Below are positions 21,663 to 30,429 of a DNA stretch of 41,212 bases, in pieces (position 1 is the first letter of the stretch; each line of letters opens with the position of its first letter). Below the pieces are notes generated by a model. The model was given only the letters and a program-made list of their open reading frames with translations, made no database searches and was not told where the DNA came from. The stretch is taken from positions 1 to 41,212 of the forward strand of contig CAYRZU010000024.1 in NCBI GenBank assembly GCA_964428895.1. Direction: 5' to 3'. This DNA comes from HyVt-337 sp964428895. Lineage in GTDB: Bacteria > Planctomycetota > Phycisphaerae > SM23-33. The position numbers and the translations under genes are program-made.

Positions 21663-21799
21663 TTTCATCCCGTTTTGTCGACAACACTTAACGTCCTCCC
21701 AAAATCCTCACTTCTTTTGGCCCGGCGCTCCGACAAATCCTACGTTTCGTCAGAGCCACTGGGTCTGTCTCTACAGAGGCGCCCAGGAGGACGTGAGAG

Positions 21800-22420
21800 A
21801 TGATTCAACCACGAGCCACTATCCGGACGGCCGCGTCCCTGGTGACCGTATTGGTCATGGCCGGCGTCGGCTATGCCGACACCATGACCTACAACGGGTT
21901 GACCCAGAGCCGCAGCGTGACGATCCACGAAGCCTCCCTGCCGGGCGGCCAAGGGACGCTCAACGCCGGTCAGTTCTCTGTTACGTACAAGGGCGTGGAC
22001 TACTGGTCCTATTGCGTCGATATCGGCCAAGCAGCCAGCACCATGGACGCTACCGAGCAGCCCATTGCCACACTACCCAACGTCGAGTTGGTCGGGTATT
22101 TGTTCGAGACCTTCGGGCCCCAGGCGACCAACACCGGCGCCGCAGCCTTGCAGGTGGCGATCTGGGAAGCCGTCTACGAAACCGCCCCCACCTTCGATGC
22201 CTCCGCCGGTGCGTTCTTCATGGATCCCGGCCTGACGATTATCGCCCAGGCGAACGCCTGGATTAACAGCTTCCCCGGTTCCTACACGCCGTCAGCCGTT
22301 CGGCTGGCCAATCCCGTCTACCAGGACATGCTCATTATCCCCGAGCCGACCACGATGGGACTGCTGGCCATAGGCGTTGCCGCATTGACCCAACGACGAA
22401 AGCGCATGCCGATGCGATAA
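21800..22420 (+). CDS. PEP-CTERM surface protein with probable thioester domain
   Basis: A 206-aa secreted protein with AGGAGG before the ATG. The signal peptide ends near residue 26 (GYA). The C-terminus is a textbook PEP-CTERM sorting tag: PEPTTMGLLAIGVAALTQRR with PEP at 181-183, recognised by an exosortase. Between them, YWSYCVDIGQ (Cys72) and ALQVAIWEAVYE (Gln118) match the Cys and QxAIW signatures of thioester domains, whose Cys-Gln bond can attach covalently to surface ligands. The prediction is a cell-surface adhesin-like protein. It has its own terminator and follows the phage terminator, so it is likely a host gene. The thioester call is from motifs only. Confidence 0.8.
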   Translation: MIQPRATIRTAASLVTVLVMAGVGYADTMTYNGLTQSRSVTIHEASLPGGQGTLNAGQFSVTYKGVDYWSYCVDIGQAASTMDATEQPIATLPNVELVGYLFETFGPQATNTGAAALQVAIWEAVYETAPTFDASAGAFFMDPGLTIIAQANAWINSFPGSYTPSAVRLANPVYQDMLIIPEPTTMGLLAIGVAALTQRRKRMPMR

Positions 22421-22444
22421 CCCCACGATTCTCCTTCTCTCTGC

Positions 22445-22504
22445 TTGAGCAGTTGCCACCTGCTCAACTCCTTCCGCACGCGGTCGGGCGCCCGGGCCCG
22501 ACCG
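22445..22504 (+). terminator. Double hairpin terminator
   Basis: The first hairpin has an 8-bp stem (22445-22452 with 22460-22467). The second has a 9-bp GC stem (22481-22489 with 22496-22504) followed by five T residues at 22510-22514. The second is a good intrinsic terminator for the PEP-CTERM gene. Confidence 0.8.
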
Positions 22505-22562
22505 CTGTGTTTTTGCGCGAACTCAGAAGCCACCCACTCGGAGGGCCTGGCACAAGTGCCCC

Positions 22563-22590
22563 TTGAAATCGCCTCGACGGCATCTAAGAT
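22563..22590 (+). promoter_or_regulatory. Sigma70-type promoter of the gnd operon
   Basis: TTGAAA (22563-22568), 16-bp spacer, TAAGAT (22585-22590), giving a leader of about 47 nt. A 5-2-5 inverted repeat (ggcac-aa-gtgcc, 22549-22560) abuts the -35 and could bind a regulator. Confidence 0.55.
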
Positions 22591-22643
22591 GGCAGCCCTA
22601 ACTTCACTGAAGCTTCAACCCGCCACCTGGAAGGATTCGCATC

Positions 22644-24104
22644 ATGGCTAATGCAGATATCGGTTTGATCGGGCTGGCCGTCATGGGGCAGAACCTTGTG
22701 CTGAACATGGAGGAAAAGGGGTTCACCGTGGTGGTCTTCAATCGGACCGTTTCCAAGGTGGACGACTTCATCAACGGCGAGGCCGCCGGCAAGAACATCC
22801 AGGGCGCTCACAGCCTGGAAGAGTTCGTCGCCCTGCTCGAACGCCCCCGTCGCGTGATGCTGCTGGTCAAGGCCGGCGACGCGGTTGACAAATTCATCGA
22901 CATGCTGATCCCCCTGCTCGAAGAAGGCGACATCATCATCGACGGCGGCAACAGCAACTTCAACGATACCATCCGCCGCACCAAGGAAGTCGAAGCCAAG
23001 GGCCTGCTCTACATCGGCACCGGCGTTTCCGGAGGCGAAGAGGGCGCCCGCCACGGGCCCAGCATCATGCCCGGAGGCTCGCCCGCTGCCTGGGACCACG
23101 TCAAGCCCATCTTCCAGGCCGTCTCGGCCAAGGTCGAAGGCGACGTGCCCTGCTGCGATTGGGTCGGCGAGAACGGCGCGGGCCACTTCGTCAAGATGGT
23201 CCACAACGGCATCGAATACGGCGACCTGCAGCTCATCTGCGAGGCTTACGCCCTGATGCGCGCCGCGGGCATGACCGCCCCGGAGATGGCCAAGGTCTTC
23301 ACCGAATGGAACGCCGGCGAACTCGATAGCTACCTGATCGAAATCACCAGCGAGATCCTCGCCAAGACTGACGACGAAACCGGCCAGCCGATGGTCGACG
23401 TCATTCTCGACACGGCCGGCCAAAAGGGCACGGGCAAGTGGACGGGCATCACTGCACTGGACCTCGGCCAGCCGCTGACGCTGATCGGCGAGGCGGTCTT
23501 CAGCCGGTTCCTCTCGGCCCTCAAGGACGAACGCGTTGCCGCCAGCGCCAAGCTCCGCGGCCCCAAGATCAAGCCCATCGACGACCCCGAAAGACGGGCC
23601 AAGTTCGTCGAGGACATCCGCCAGGCGTTGCTGGCGTCGAAGATATGCTCCTACGCTCAGGGTTATCAGCTCCTGCGAGCGGCCAGTAAGGAATACGGCT
23701 GGAAGCTGGACTTCGGCGGCATCGCCCTGATGTGGCGAGGCGGGTGCATCATTCGCAGCCAGTTCCTGGGCAAGATCAAAGAGGCCTTCGACAAGCGCAA
23801 ACGCCTGGTCAACCTGCTGCTGGACCCCTACTTCAAAGGCGCTGTCCGCAAGGGCCAGGTCGCCTGGCGACGGACCGTCACCAAGGCCGTCAAGTGGGGC
23901 GTGCCGGTCCCGGCCTTCGCGTCGGCCCTGGCCTACTACGACGGCTATCGCTCCGAACGTCTCCCGGCCAATCTGCTGCAGGCCCAGCGAGACTACTTCG
24001 GCGCTCATACCTACGAGCGGTTGGACAAGGAACGCGGCGAGTTCTTCCACACCAACTGGACCGGAACCGGCGGAACGACCACCGCCAGCACCTACACCGC
24101 CTAG
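22644..24104 (+). CDS. gnd: 6-phosphogluconate dehydrogenase, decarboxylating
   Basis: Oxidises 6-phosphogluconate with NADP+ to ribulose 5-phosphate and CO2, the last oxidative step of the pentose phosphate pathway. The 486-aa length is normal. Visible motifs are the Rossmann start IGLIGLAVMGQNLVLNM, DGGNSNFNDT, GTGVSGGEEGARHGPSIMPG, the family signature WVGENGAGHFVKMVHNGIEY with the catalytic Lys, and ILDTAGQKGTGKW. GGAAGGA precedes the ATG. It is the first gene of a four-gene operon with 1-15 bp gaps: SDR, HAD phosphatase, membrane glycosyltransferase-like protein. The SDR partner suggests sugar-acid catabolism feeding the same pathway. Confidence 0.97.
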   Translation: MANADIGLIGLAVMGQNLVLNMEEKGFTVVVFNRTVSKVDDFINGEAAGKNIQGAHSLEEFVALLERPRRVMLLVKAGDAVDKFIDMLIPLLEEGDIIIDGGNSNFNDTIRRTKEVEAKGLLYIGTGVSGGEEGARHGPSIMPGGSPAAWDHVKPIFQAVSAKVEGDVPCCDWVGENGAGHFVKMVHNGIEYGDLQLICEAYALMRAAGMTAPEMAKVFTEWNAGELDSYLIEITSEILAKTDDETGQPMVDVILDTAGQKGTGKWTGITALDLGQPLTLIGEAVFSRFLSALKDERVAASAKLRGPKIKPIDDPERRAKFVEDIRQALLASKICSYAQGYQLLRAASKEYGWKLDFGGIALMWRGGCIIRSQFLGKIKEAFDKRKRLVNLLLDPYFKGAVRKGQVAWRRTVTKAVKWGVPVPAFASALAYYDGYRSERLPANLLQAQRDYFGAHTYERLDKERGEFFHTNWTGTGGTTTASTYTA

Positions 24105-24119
24105 ACGAAAGACACCCCC

Positions 24120-24950
24120 ATGACGTGCGATAACAAGCTGTTCTCCGTAGAGGGCAAGGCCGTCGCCATCACCGGCGGCGCCGGCGTGCTGTGCGGAGCG
24201 ATGGCCAAGGGTCTGGCCGCCGCCGGCGCCAAAGTCGCCATCCTGGATTTCGACGCCGAACGCTCCCAAGCTCTTTGCGACGAAATCGCCGCCGACGGCG
24301 GCACGGCTGTCTGCTTCAAGACCGACGTCCTCGACCGCGGGCTGGTTACCGCCGCCTTCGAGTTCTGCCTCGAGCAGCTCGGCGGCGTGGACATCCTCAT
24401 CAACGGCGCCGGGGGCAATAAGAAGCAAGCCACCTGCGTGCCCCCCGAGAGCCTGTTCTTCGACCTCGACCCCGAGGCCGTCCGCTGGGTGTTCGACCTC
24501 AACTGCCTGGGCACCATCCTGCCCAGCCAGGTCTTCGGCCGTCACATGGCCGAGCGCGAGCAAGGCGTGATCATCAATATCTCATCGATGAACGCCTTCC
24601 GACCGCTCACGCGGATCGCCGCCTACTCGGCCGCCAAAGCCGCTATCAGCAATTTCACGCAGTGGCTCAGCACCTACATGTGCCAGAACCACTCCACCAA
24701 CATCCGCGTCAACGCGATCGCCCCGGGCTTCTTCCTGACCGAACAGAACCGGTTCTTGCTAACCGACGAAGCCACCGGAGGCCTGACTCCCCGCGGACAG
24801 CAGATCCTTGACCACACCCCCCAAGGCCGCTTCGGCGAAACCGAGGACCTGATGGGAACGCTGGTGTGGCTGATTTCCGACGCCGCCAAGTTCGTCACCG
24901 GCATTGTGGTTCCCGTCGACGGCGGCTTCAGCGCCTATTCAGGAGTTTGA
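24120..24950 (+). CDS. SDR oxidoreductase, fructuronate/mannonate reductase type
   Basis: A 276-aa short-chain dehydrogenase. It has the nucleotide site ITGGAGVLCGAMA, LINGAGGNKKQAT, the catalytic Ser in NISSMNAFRPLTRI, YxxxK in YSAAKAAISNFTQW, and RVNAIAPGFFLTEQNRFLL. The GGNKKQAT block and the APGFFLTEQNRFLL block match the SDR subgroup annotated as D-mannonate oxidoreductase/fructuronate reductase (YjmF/UxuB type). It would interconvert a keto- and hydroxy-sugar acid using NAD(P)H. Next to gnd it may serve uronate or gluconate use. Substrate assignment is by resemblance. Confidence 0.8.
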   Translation: MTCDNKLFSVEGKAVAITGGAGVLCGAMAKGLAAAGAKVAILDFDAERSQALCDEIAADGGTAVCFKTDVLDRGLVTAAFEFCLEQLGGVDILINGAGGNKKQATCVPPESLFFDLDPEAVRWVFDLNCLGTILPSQVFGRHMAEREQGVIINISSMNAFRPLTRIAAYSAAKAAISNFTQWLSTYMCQNHSTNIRVNAIAPGFFLTEQNRFLLTDEATGGLTPRGQQILDHTPQGRFGETEDLMGTLVWLISDAAKFVTGIVVPVDGGFSAYSGV

Positions 24951-24951
24951 C

Positions 24952-25839
24952 ATGACCGACCATATTGAGACGCTCAGAGCTCTCTCGAAGGAAAAGGATT
25001 TCTTTCTCGGCGTCGATTCAGACGGCTGCGCCTTCGATACCATGGAGATCAAGCACAAGGAGTGCTTCATCCCCAACATCATCAACCACTGGGACCTGCA
25101 GGGCGTCTCACGATTCGCTCGCGATGCGGCCGAGTTCGTCAATCTCTATAGCCAGTGGCGGGGCATCAATCGTTTTCCGGCCCTGACCATGGCGTTCGAT
25201 CTGCTGACCGAGCATCCCGATGCCGTCCAACGCGGTTACGTGGCCCCGCAGGTAGAGTCGCTGCGCAAGTGGATCGACGAAGAGACACGGCTGGGCAATC
25301 CCGCCCTCGAGGCCAAGGTCGCCGAGACCAACGACCCCGTCCTGACCAAGGCGTTGACGTGGTCGCTGGCCGTCAATAAGACGGTCGGCAACATGGTTCG
25401 CAACGTGCCCCCGTTCCCCAACGTCCGCGAGAGCCTGGCCAAGATGTTCGACGTCGCGGACATCATGGTCGTCTCGGCCACGCCGAACGAGGCGTTGGAG
25501 CGTGAGTGGGACGAGCACGACATCGCGAAGTACACCCGCATGATCTGCGGCCAGGAGATGGGCAACAAGAAAGAGCACCTCAAGTACGGCGCCGGCGGCA
25601 AATACGATCCCGACAAGGTGCTGATGGTCGGGGACGCCCCCGGCGACATGAAGGCCGCCCGCGCTAACGACATGCTGTTCTTCCCGATTATCCCGGGCAA
25701 GGAATCGCAGTCGTGGCAGCGCTTCCTGGAAGAAGCGGCCGAGAAGTTCCTCGCCGGCCGCTACGCGGGCGATTACGAGCAGTCCCTGATCGACGAGTTC
25801 ATGACCTACTTGCCCTCCACGCCGCCGTGGAAGGCCTAG
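24952..25839 (+). CDS. HAD-superfamily hydrolase
   Basis: A 295-aa protein starting one base after the SDR stop, with AGGAG inside the SDR end (translational coupling likely). HAD motifs: I, FLGVDSDGCAFDTM (DxD nucleophile pair); II, IMVVSATP; III, a Lys in NKKEHLKYG; IV, VLMVGDAPGDMKAA. A large cap lies between motifs I and II (residues about 25-165), unlike small phosphatases. Predicted cytoplasmic phosphatase. Its operon with gnd and a sugar-acid SDR suggests a sugar phosphate or sugar-acid phosphate substrate. Exact substrate unknown. Confidence 0.85.
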   Translation: MTDHIETLRALSKEKDFFLGVDSDGCAFDTMEIKHKECFIPNIINHWDLQGVSRFARDAAEFVNLYSQWRGINRFPALTMAFDLLTEHPDAVQRGYVAPQVESLRKWIDEETRLGNPALEAKVAETNDPVLTKALTWSLAVNKTVGNMVRNVPPFPNVRESLAKMFDVADIMVVSATPNEALEREWDEHDIAKYTRMICGQEMGNKKEHLKYGAGGKYDPDKVLMVGDAPGDMKAARANDMLFFPIIPGKESQSWQRFLEEAAEKFLAGRYAGDYEQSLIDEFMTYLPSTPPWKA

Positions 25840-25849
25840 CCCGCTGCCA

Positions 25850-27562
25850 ATGACCGATCTGTCGGCCAACCGCGAGCCTGCCCCTGCCAGCCTACCCCTG
25901 TCGGGCGCGGGCTCGCCGTCTAGGTACGATTGTTTCGGGTGGTGGTTCGTGCTGGGTGGACTGGTGGTCTCGGCCGTGCTGGGCGCCTTCAGCGACGGCA
26001 TCTATATGAACGATGAGGCCACCCACTACTTCATCGCTCGGGAGGCCTGGGGTGATCCGGTGGCCATGCTCAACCGCTGGGGCCGAATCGGTTACACCTT
26101 GCCGACCTGCCCAGTCGCCAAGTGGCTGGGCTTTGCGGGGTGTCGATTCTTCAGCGCCGTTCAAACCGGCCTGATCGCCTTGCTGGCCTGGCGGCTGGCG
26201 CGGCGCCTGATCGGTCCGGGGCTGTTCGCCGCCTTGGCTGCTGCGTTGGTCTGGCTGCAGCCGTTGACGTTCCGCCTTTCCTTGACGACGCTGACTGAGA
26301 CCACCGGCGCGCTCTACATGCTGCTGGCAATCTTCCTGTATGTTCGCGGCAATCGGTTGTGGGCGTGCGTGGCGTTTTCGGCGCTCTTCCTGACGCGGGA
26401 TGAAACCCTCGCCCTGGCGCCGCTGATCGGCGTGGCGATGATTATCGACACCGTCCGGGAGTCGCCCAACCGCCGTCGAGCAGTTTTGACGCTTCTGGCG
26501 GCACTTGCCTTGCTGTTCTCCGGGCCGGCCCTTTACGTGTTGGCATCCTTGCCCGTGGACCTCCCACCGGATGGCGACCCCCTGGCGATCTTCTCCCGCG
26601 AGTACTCCGCCGAATACGGCACGGGCCAATACTACTGGATGGCCGGCCGGTGGTGCGAACAAGCCACCGCAACCATTCTCGCCATGGGATTGGTGGGTTT
26701 GGGTCTGCTGGTCCGCGCAGGGAGGCGGAAGCATCCGCTTACATCCGATGCCCCCGCCAACTCCGGCGTGTGGTTGATTCCGGCGTGGACGTTAGGCTAC
26801 TTCGCCCTGCACAGCGTGCTGTTCGCACGCGGCATGTTCGCCCACGGTGGCGAGGCCCGGTACATGGTGCTGGTCGCTGGTCTGCTAGCCGTTCAGGCGG
26901 CTGTGGGTCTGCGGGCGTTCGTGGCCGACCGCTCCGGGCGTGTCGTTCTGCTGTATGCGGCGGTTCTAGCCGGCTTGCTCTGGGCGCCGTTTCTGTCCTT
27001 CGCCCATCTGCTCGGCCAGTGGTACGTGCTGATCCGCAATAGCGTCATCGCGGGGTCCGCCGGCATCGCGTTGATCGGCGTTCTGATTGTTTCGAGTCGC
27101 CGTTGCCGTCGACCGGGGACCGTGGCGTTCGGCGTCCTGGCCGTGGCGATGATGCTCGCCCAGCTCCAGCTCTATTGTCGCCCCCTGTTGCTGTCCTATC
27201 CGGTTGACCCGGTGGACAAGTCGCTCGCGCAGGCTGTTGAATTCATCGAGTCCGGCGACCTCCACCGTCGATCCGTGATCGCCAAGCATCCTTTGGTTGC
27301 GCTGCTGCGACCGGAGACCCACCTTTGTTGGGCCAACGAGGAAGCGATGGCCGTCTGGCAGGCCTCCCCGCCGGGAACGGTCTTCATCTACGACAGCAAG
27401 AACTGCAACTGGCCCGACCCCGTCGAACAGGAGACCAATGGCCTCCTGCGCAACCTGATCGAAGGCCAATCCACCCGCCTCAAGACCTTCACGGCCTACG
27501 ACCACTTCAAAGGCTGCGACCAGGAAGCCATCCTGTTCGTCAAGCGCACCCCCGCGCAATAG
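25850..27562 (+). CDS. Multi-spanning membrane glycosyltransferase-like protein (GT39/ArnT/PMT type)
   Basis: A 570-aa polytopic membrane protein with roughly ten hydrophobic helices. Near the N-terminus, in the first extracytoplasmic loop, it has YMNDEATHYFIAREAW, the acidic D-E motif typical of the ArnT/PMT/GT39 fold. A soluble C-terminal part (about residues 440-570) contains KHPLVALLRPETHLCW and PGTVFIYDSKNCNW. Such enzymes use lipid-linked sugars outside the membrane to modify glycans or proteins. Last gene of the gnd operon, ten bases after the HAD gene. A shared terminator hairpin follows. Specific substrate unknown. Confidence 0.75.
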   Translation: MTDLSANREPAPASLPLSGAGSPSRYDCFGWWFVLGGLVVSAVLGAFSDGIYMNDEATHYFIAREAWGDPVAMLNRWGRIGYTLPTCPVAKWLGFAGCRFFSAVQTGLIALLAWRLARRLIGPGLFAALAAALVWLQPLTFRLSLTTLTETTGALYMLLAIFLYVRGNRLWACVAFSALFLTRDETLALAPLIGVAMIIDTVRESPNRRRAVLTLLAALALLFSGPALYVLASLPVDLPPDGDPLAIFSREYSAEYGTGQYYWMAGRWCEQATATILAMGLVGLGLLVRAGRRKHPLTSDAPANSGVWLIPAWTLGYFALHSVLFARGMFAHGGEARYMVLVAGLLAVQAAVGLRAFVADRSGRVVLLYAAVLAGLLWAPFLSFAHLLGQWYVLIRNSVIAGSAGIALIGVLIVSSRRCRRPGTVAFGVLAVAMMLAQLQLYCRPLLLSYPVDPVDKSLAQAVEFIESGDLHRRSVIAKHPLVALLRPETHLCWANEEAMAVWQASPPGTVFIYDSKNCNWPDPVEQETNGLLRNLIEGQSTRLKTFTAYDHFKGCDQEAILFVKRTPAQ

Positions 27563-27566
27563 AAGA

Positions 27567-27593
27567 CGCCCAGCCACACATGGTGACTGGGCG
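27567..27593. terminator. Bidirectional hairpin between convergent genes
   Basis: A 7-bp perfect stem (27567-27573 with 27587-27593), with extra cac/gtg pairing inside, lies in the 60-bp gap between two converging operons. Confidence 0.55.
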
Positions 27594-27622
27594 CCTGCAA
27601 TTCAATCGGCTCGGCCACACAA

Positions 27623-28750
27623 CTACAGGCCAAACATCTTCTCCTTCAGATCCAGGTAGAAGATGTAATCGTCCGGATGCACGTCCGGCGGGCAGCGATG
27701 ATCGCAGTGGGGAATGAACCCGCCCTTTTCCACGTAGGGCGCAATCGAGTCCATGTAGGCCTTGATGGCGTCTTGGCCCTTGGCCATTTCGATCTTGTCC
27801 ACGCCGCCCATAATGCGAAGCTCCGGGCCGTAGAGGTCGAGCATCTCGCCCGGATGGCCGGATGAGTTGACCTCGAACGGGAACATGGTGTTGAGGCCCA
27901 CGTCCAACCACAAGGGAATCAGCTGGCGAACGTCGCCGTCGCAGTCGGTGTACCAGATATCAATGCCGGCGGCTCTGAGCTTGTCGCCGATCCGCTTGTA
28001 TCGCGGAATGATGATGTCCCGGAAGAACGGCACCGACACGATGGGCCCTTGCTTGAAGCAGATATCTTCCCAGCCGGTGGCGAAGTCGAAATCGAACTCG
28101 CCCAGGACCTGGTCCAGGAACTGTTCCAGGAGTTGGCAGCGCGTCTCGACCATGTCCTCGACCATGTCCGGATAGTCGTGGGTCGCGAAGGCCAACCCCT
28201 CGAACGTCAGCATGTCCCGCACGTGGCCGATCAGCGATCCGCAGTGCACGGACAGAGGATAGTCACGATCCGGCGAGTCCTGCGCCTTCAAGGCTGCCAC
28301 GTCCACCACGCGGCACGGATCGTCCAGGCGGAACCGCTCTTCCTTGATTTTGGCCCAGTCCTCGGGGGTCTTGACGGTGTAGTCGATGATGTGCGGAATG
28401 GTGGAATGGCCGTCCTTGGGGCCTTCGCAAATCAGGCCGTTCCCGTCGCGGAAGATGATGGTCTCGCCCTTGTCCTCCAACTCTTCGTATTCGAAGCCGG
28501 GGTTCATTTCGGTGTGACCGGAGACGCCCTGGAGGAAGTCGAAGGCAAAGAACTCATCCACCTGCCCGTTATGCTCAACGCCGTTATCCTTGAACAGCGG
28601 CCACTCCTGAAAATTCTCGTGCCAGAAGCCGAATTCAATGTTTACCGATCGGTCGACCGGCTGGTGGTGCATCTGCGCGTTAAACCGCTCGCGGCCCGTC
28701 ATGGTACCTTTCCAGGGCTCGCGGCACGGGGAAATCTTCTGCTCGGACAT
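27623..28750 (-). CDS. Uroporphyrinogen-decarboxylase-superfamily protein
   Basis: A 375-aa UroD/MtaA-type TIM-barrel protein, not the heme-pathway HemE. Features are TGRERFNAQMHHQPVDR at the start, PLSVHCGSLIGHVRDMLTFE, WYTDCDGDVRQLIPLW, LRIMGGVDKIEMAKG and, near the end, FIPHCDHRCPPDVHPDDY. The cluster of His and Cys in HCDHRC may bind zinc as in cobalamin-dependent methyltransferases. GGAG lies 6 bases before ATG. It follows nadB by 20 bp, so it is likely the third gene of that operon. Such proteins are abundant in Planctomycetota and Lentisphaerota, usually with unknown substrates. Confidence 0.85.
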   Translation of the reverse strand: MSEQKISPCREPWKGTMTGRERFNAQMHHQPVDRSVNIEFGFWHENFQEWPLFKDNGVEHNGQVDEFFAFDFLQGVSGHTEMNPGFEYEELEDKGETIIFRDGNGLICEGPKDGHSTIPHIIDYTVKTPEDWAKIKEERFRLDDPCRVVDVAALKAQDSPDRDYPLSVHCGSLIGHVRDMLTFEGLAFATHDYPDMVEDMVETRCQLLEQFLDQVLGEFDFDFATGWEDICFKQGPIVSVPFFRDIIIPRYKRIGDKLRAAGIDIWYTDCDGDVRQLIPLWLDVGLNTMFPFEVNSSGHPGEMLDLYGPELRIMGGVDKIEMAKGQDAIKAYMDSIAPYVEKGGFIPHCDHRCPPDVHPDDYIFYLDLKEKMFGL

Positions 28751-28770
28751 TCGCGTCTCCTAGTGCGGGG

Positions 28771-30417
28771 CTATTCCACAATCAGTCGGTCTTCAGTTCG
28801 TCGGACGGCCTGATGTCGCTGCCAATCCGGATCGGTCTGAGGGAAGTCCTCGCGGAAGTGCACCCCGCGCGTTTCCGTTCGTCGCAGGGCACATTCGCTG
28901 ATCAGGTAGGCCGCCGTCAACATGTTCTGCATCTGCCAGCCGGCCGGATCGTAGAACTCCTTGTCCAACACGTATCGTCCCCAGAAGCCCACAATCTCCA
29001 GCGTTTCGCCCAATCGGCCGCCGCGGCGACTAATCCCCACGTTGCGCCACATCACCGATCGCAGGGAATTGCTGATATCGGTCAGGTCCAGCGTGGTCCG
29101 GTCGGATTCGTCCACCGACCATTGCATCGGGAATGGACCGAGCTTGGCCGACGTCTCAGCCGCCGCCGCCCCCGCCGCCCGTCCACACCGTGCGCCGAGC
29201 ACGAGCGCTTCGGTCAGGCTGTTCGAGGCCAAGCGATTCGCCCCGTGCAGGCTCGTGGCCGCGGCCTCTCCGCACGCCCACAGGCCCGGTAGGTCGGTCC
29301 TTCCGTCGATGTCGGCCCGGACACCACCGATCATATAATGCGCCGCCGGATGGACCGGAATCAGGTCCGTGCCCGGGTGGATACCGAACTGTCTGCATTT
29401 CTGTGAAATCGAAGGGAATCGGGCTGCAAATCCCGCGGCGCCAAGGGCGCTGACGTCCAGGTAGACGTGCGTTGTCCCTCGTTGGACCATTTGCTCGAGA
29501 ATGGCCCGGCTGACCACATCGCGCGGGGCCAATTCGGCCATGGGATGATAATCGTCCATGAAGCGGTTACCGTCCCGGTCGACCAGCATCCCTCCTTCGC
29601 CGCGAACTGCCTCCGAGATCAGCGACCGCGTTGAACCGGCCACATACAACGTGGTGGGGTGGAACTGCATGAATTCGGCGTCGGCAATCGTCGCTCCCGC
29701 ACGAAAAGCCATGGCCATGCCGTCCGCTGTTGCAATCAGCGGATTGGAGGTCTCCCGCCAGAGCACCCCGGCGCCGCCGGCGGCAAGAATGACCTGTTTG
29801 GCCAGGATCAACTGCAGGCCGTAACGCTCATGAAATGTCAACGCGCCAATGCAGGTTGCGTCCAGACCTCCCCCGGCCGGGTCGGTCACCAAATCCAACA
29901 CGAAGCACTGATCGAACAACTTGATCTGACCGATCGACCGGGCCCGTTCGATCAGGGTCTCCTGCAGGATACGGCCGGTTTCGTCGCCGGCGGCGTGAAC
30001 GACCCGATTGGCCGAATGCCCCCCCTCCCGGCCCAGCGCCAATTCGCCCTCGGCCAGATCGAAGGGCAATTGCCATTCAGCCAATTCCCGGATCGCCTCG
30101 GGCGCCGCGGTGACAACTTCGCGGACCACCGCCTCGTCGTTCAACCCGCAGCCGGTCGCAAGGGTATCGGCCAAGTGGGCGTCAATGCTGTCGCCTTTGG
30201 CCATGGCCGCCGCGAGACCGCCTTGGGCGTAGTTGGTGTTGGACTCGGAGATGCTGTCCTTGGTCGTGACGATGACCTCACCGTAACGGGCCGCTTCGAT
30301 GGCTGCCCGTAGCCCCCCCGCCCCGCCACCAATAATCAGCACATCTGCAAAGATGTGACCCAAGTGGCGGGAGTCAAATCCGATCAGATACCGTCGTTGG
30401 AGAAAGGAACTGTCCAT
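28771..30417 (-). CDS. nadB: L-aspartate oxidase
   Basis: Flavoenzyme oxidising L-aspartate to iminoaspartate, the first step of de novo NAD synthesis. The 548-aa length is normal. Motifs: FAD site LIIGGGAGGLRAAIEAARYG, NTNYAQGGLAAAM, GREGGHSANRVVHAAGDETG, EFMQFHPTTLYV, SEAVRGEGGMLVDRDGNRFM, HYMIGGVRADIDGRTDLPGL, GANRLASNSLTEALVLGARC, then the C-terminal helical domain. It lies 12 bp after an unknown gene and before the UroD-like gene on the minus strand. No clear Shine-Dalgarno before the ATG. nadA and nadC are not in the window. Confidence 0.95.
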   Translation of the reverse strand: MDSSFLQRRYLIGFDSRHLGHIFADVLIIGGGAGGLRAAIEAARYGEVIVTTKDSISESNTNYAQGGLAAAMAKGDSIDAHLADTLATGCGLNDEAVVREVVTAAPEAIRELAEWQLPFDLAEGELALGREGGHSANRVVHAAGDETGRILQETLIERARSIGQIKLFDQCFVLDLVTDPAGGGLDATCIGALTFHERYGLQLILAKQVILAAGGAGVLWRETSNPLIATADGMAMAFRAGATIADAEFMQFHPTTLYVAGSTRSLISEAVRGEGGMLVDRDGNRFMDDYHPMAELAPRDVVSRAILEQMVQRGTTHVYLDVSALGAAGFAARFPSISQKCRQFGIHPGTDLIPVHPAAHYMIGGVRADIDGRTDLPGLWACGEAAATSLHGANRLASNSLTEALVLGARCGRAAGAAAAETSAKLGPFPMQWSVDESDRTTLDLTDISNSLRSVMWRNVGISRRGGRLGETLEIVGFWGRYVLDKEFYDPAGWQMQNMLTAAYLISECALRRTETRGVHFREDFPQTDPDWQRHQAVRRTEDRLIVE

Positions 30418-30429
30418 GACGAAGTGAGT

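Noticed and set aside
22584..24563. 659-aa minus-strand open frame opposite gnd and the SDR
   Set aside because: It spans two genes of certain identity on the other strand and has the random Leu/Val/Gly/Asp-rich look of an antisense frame.
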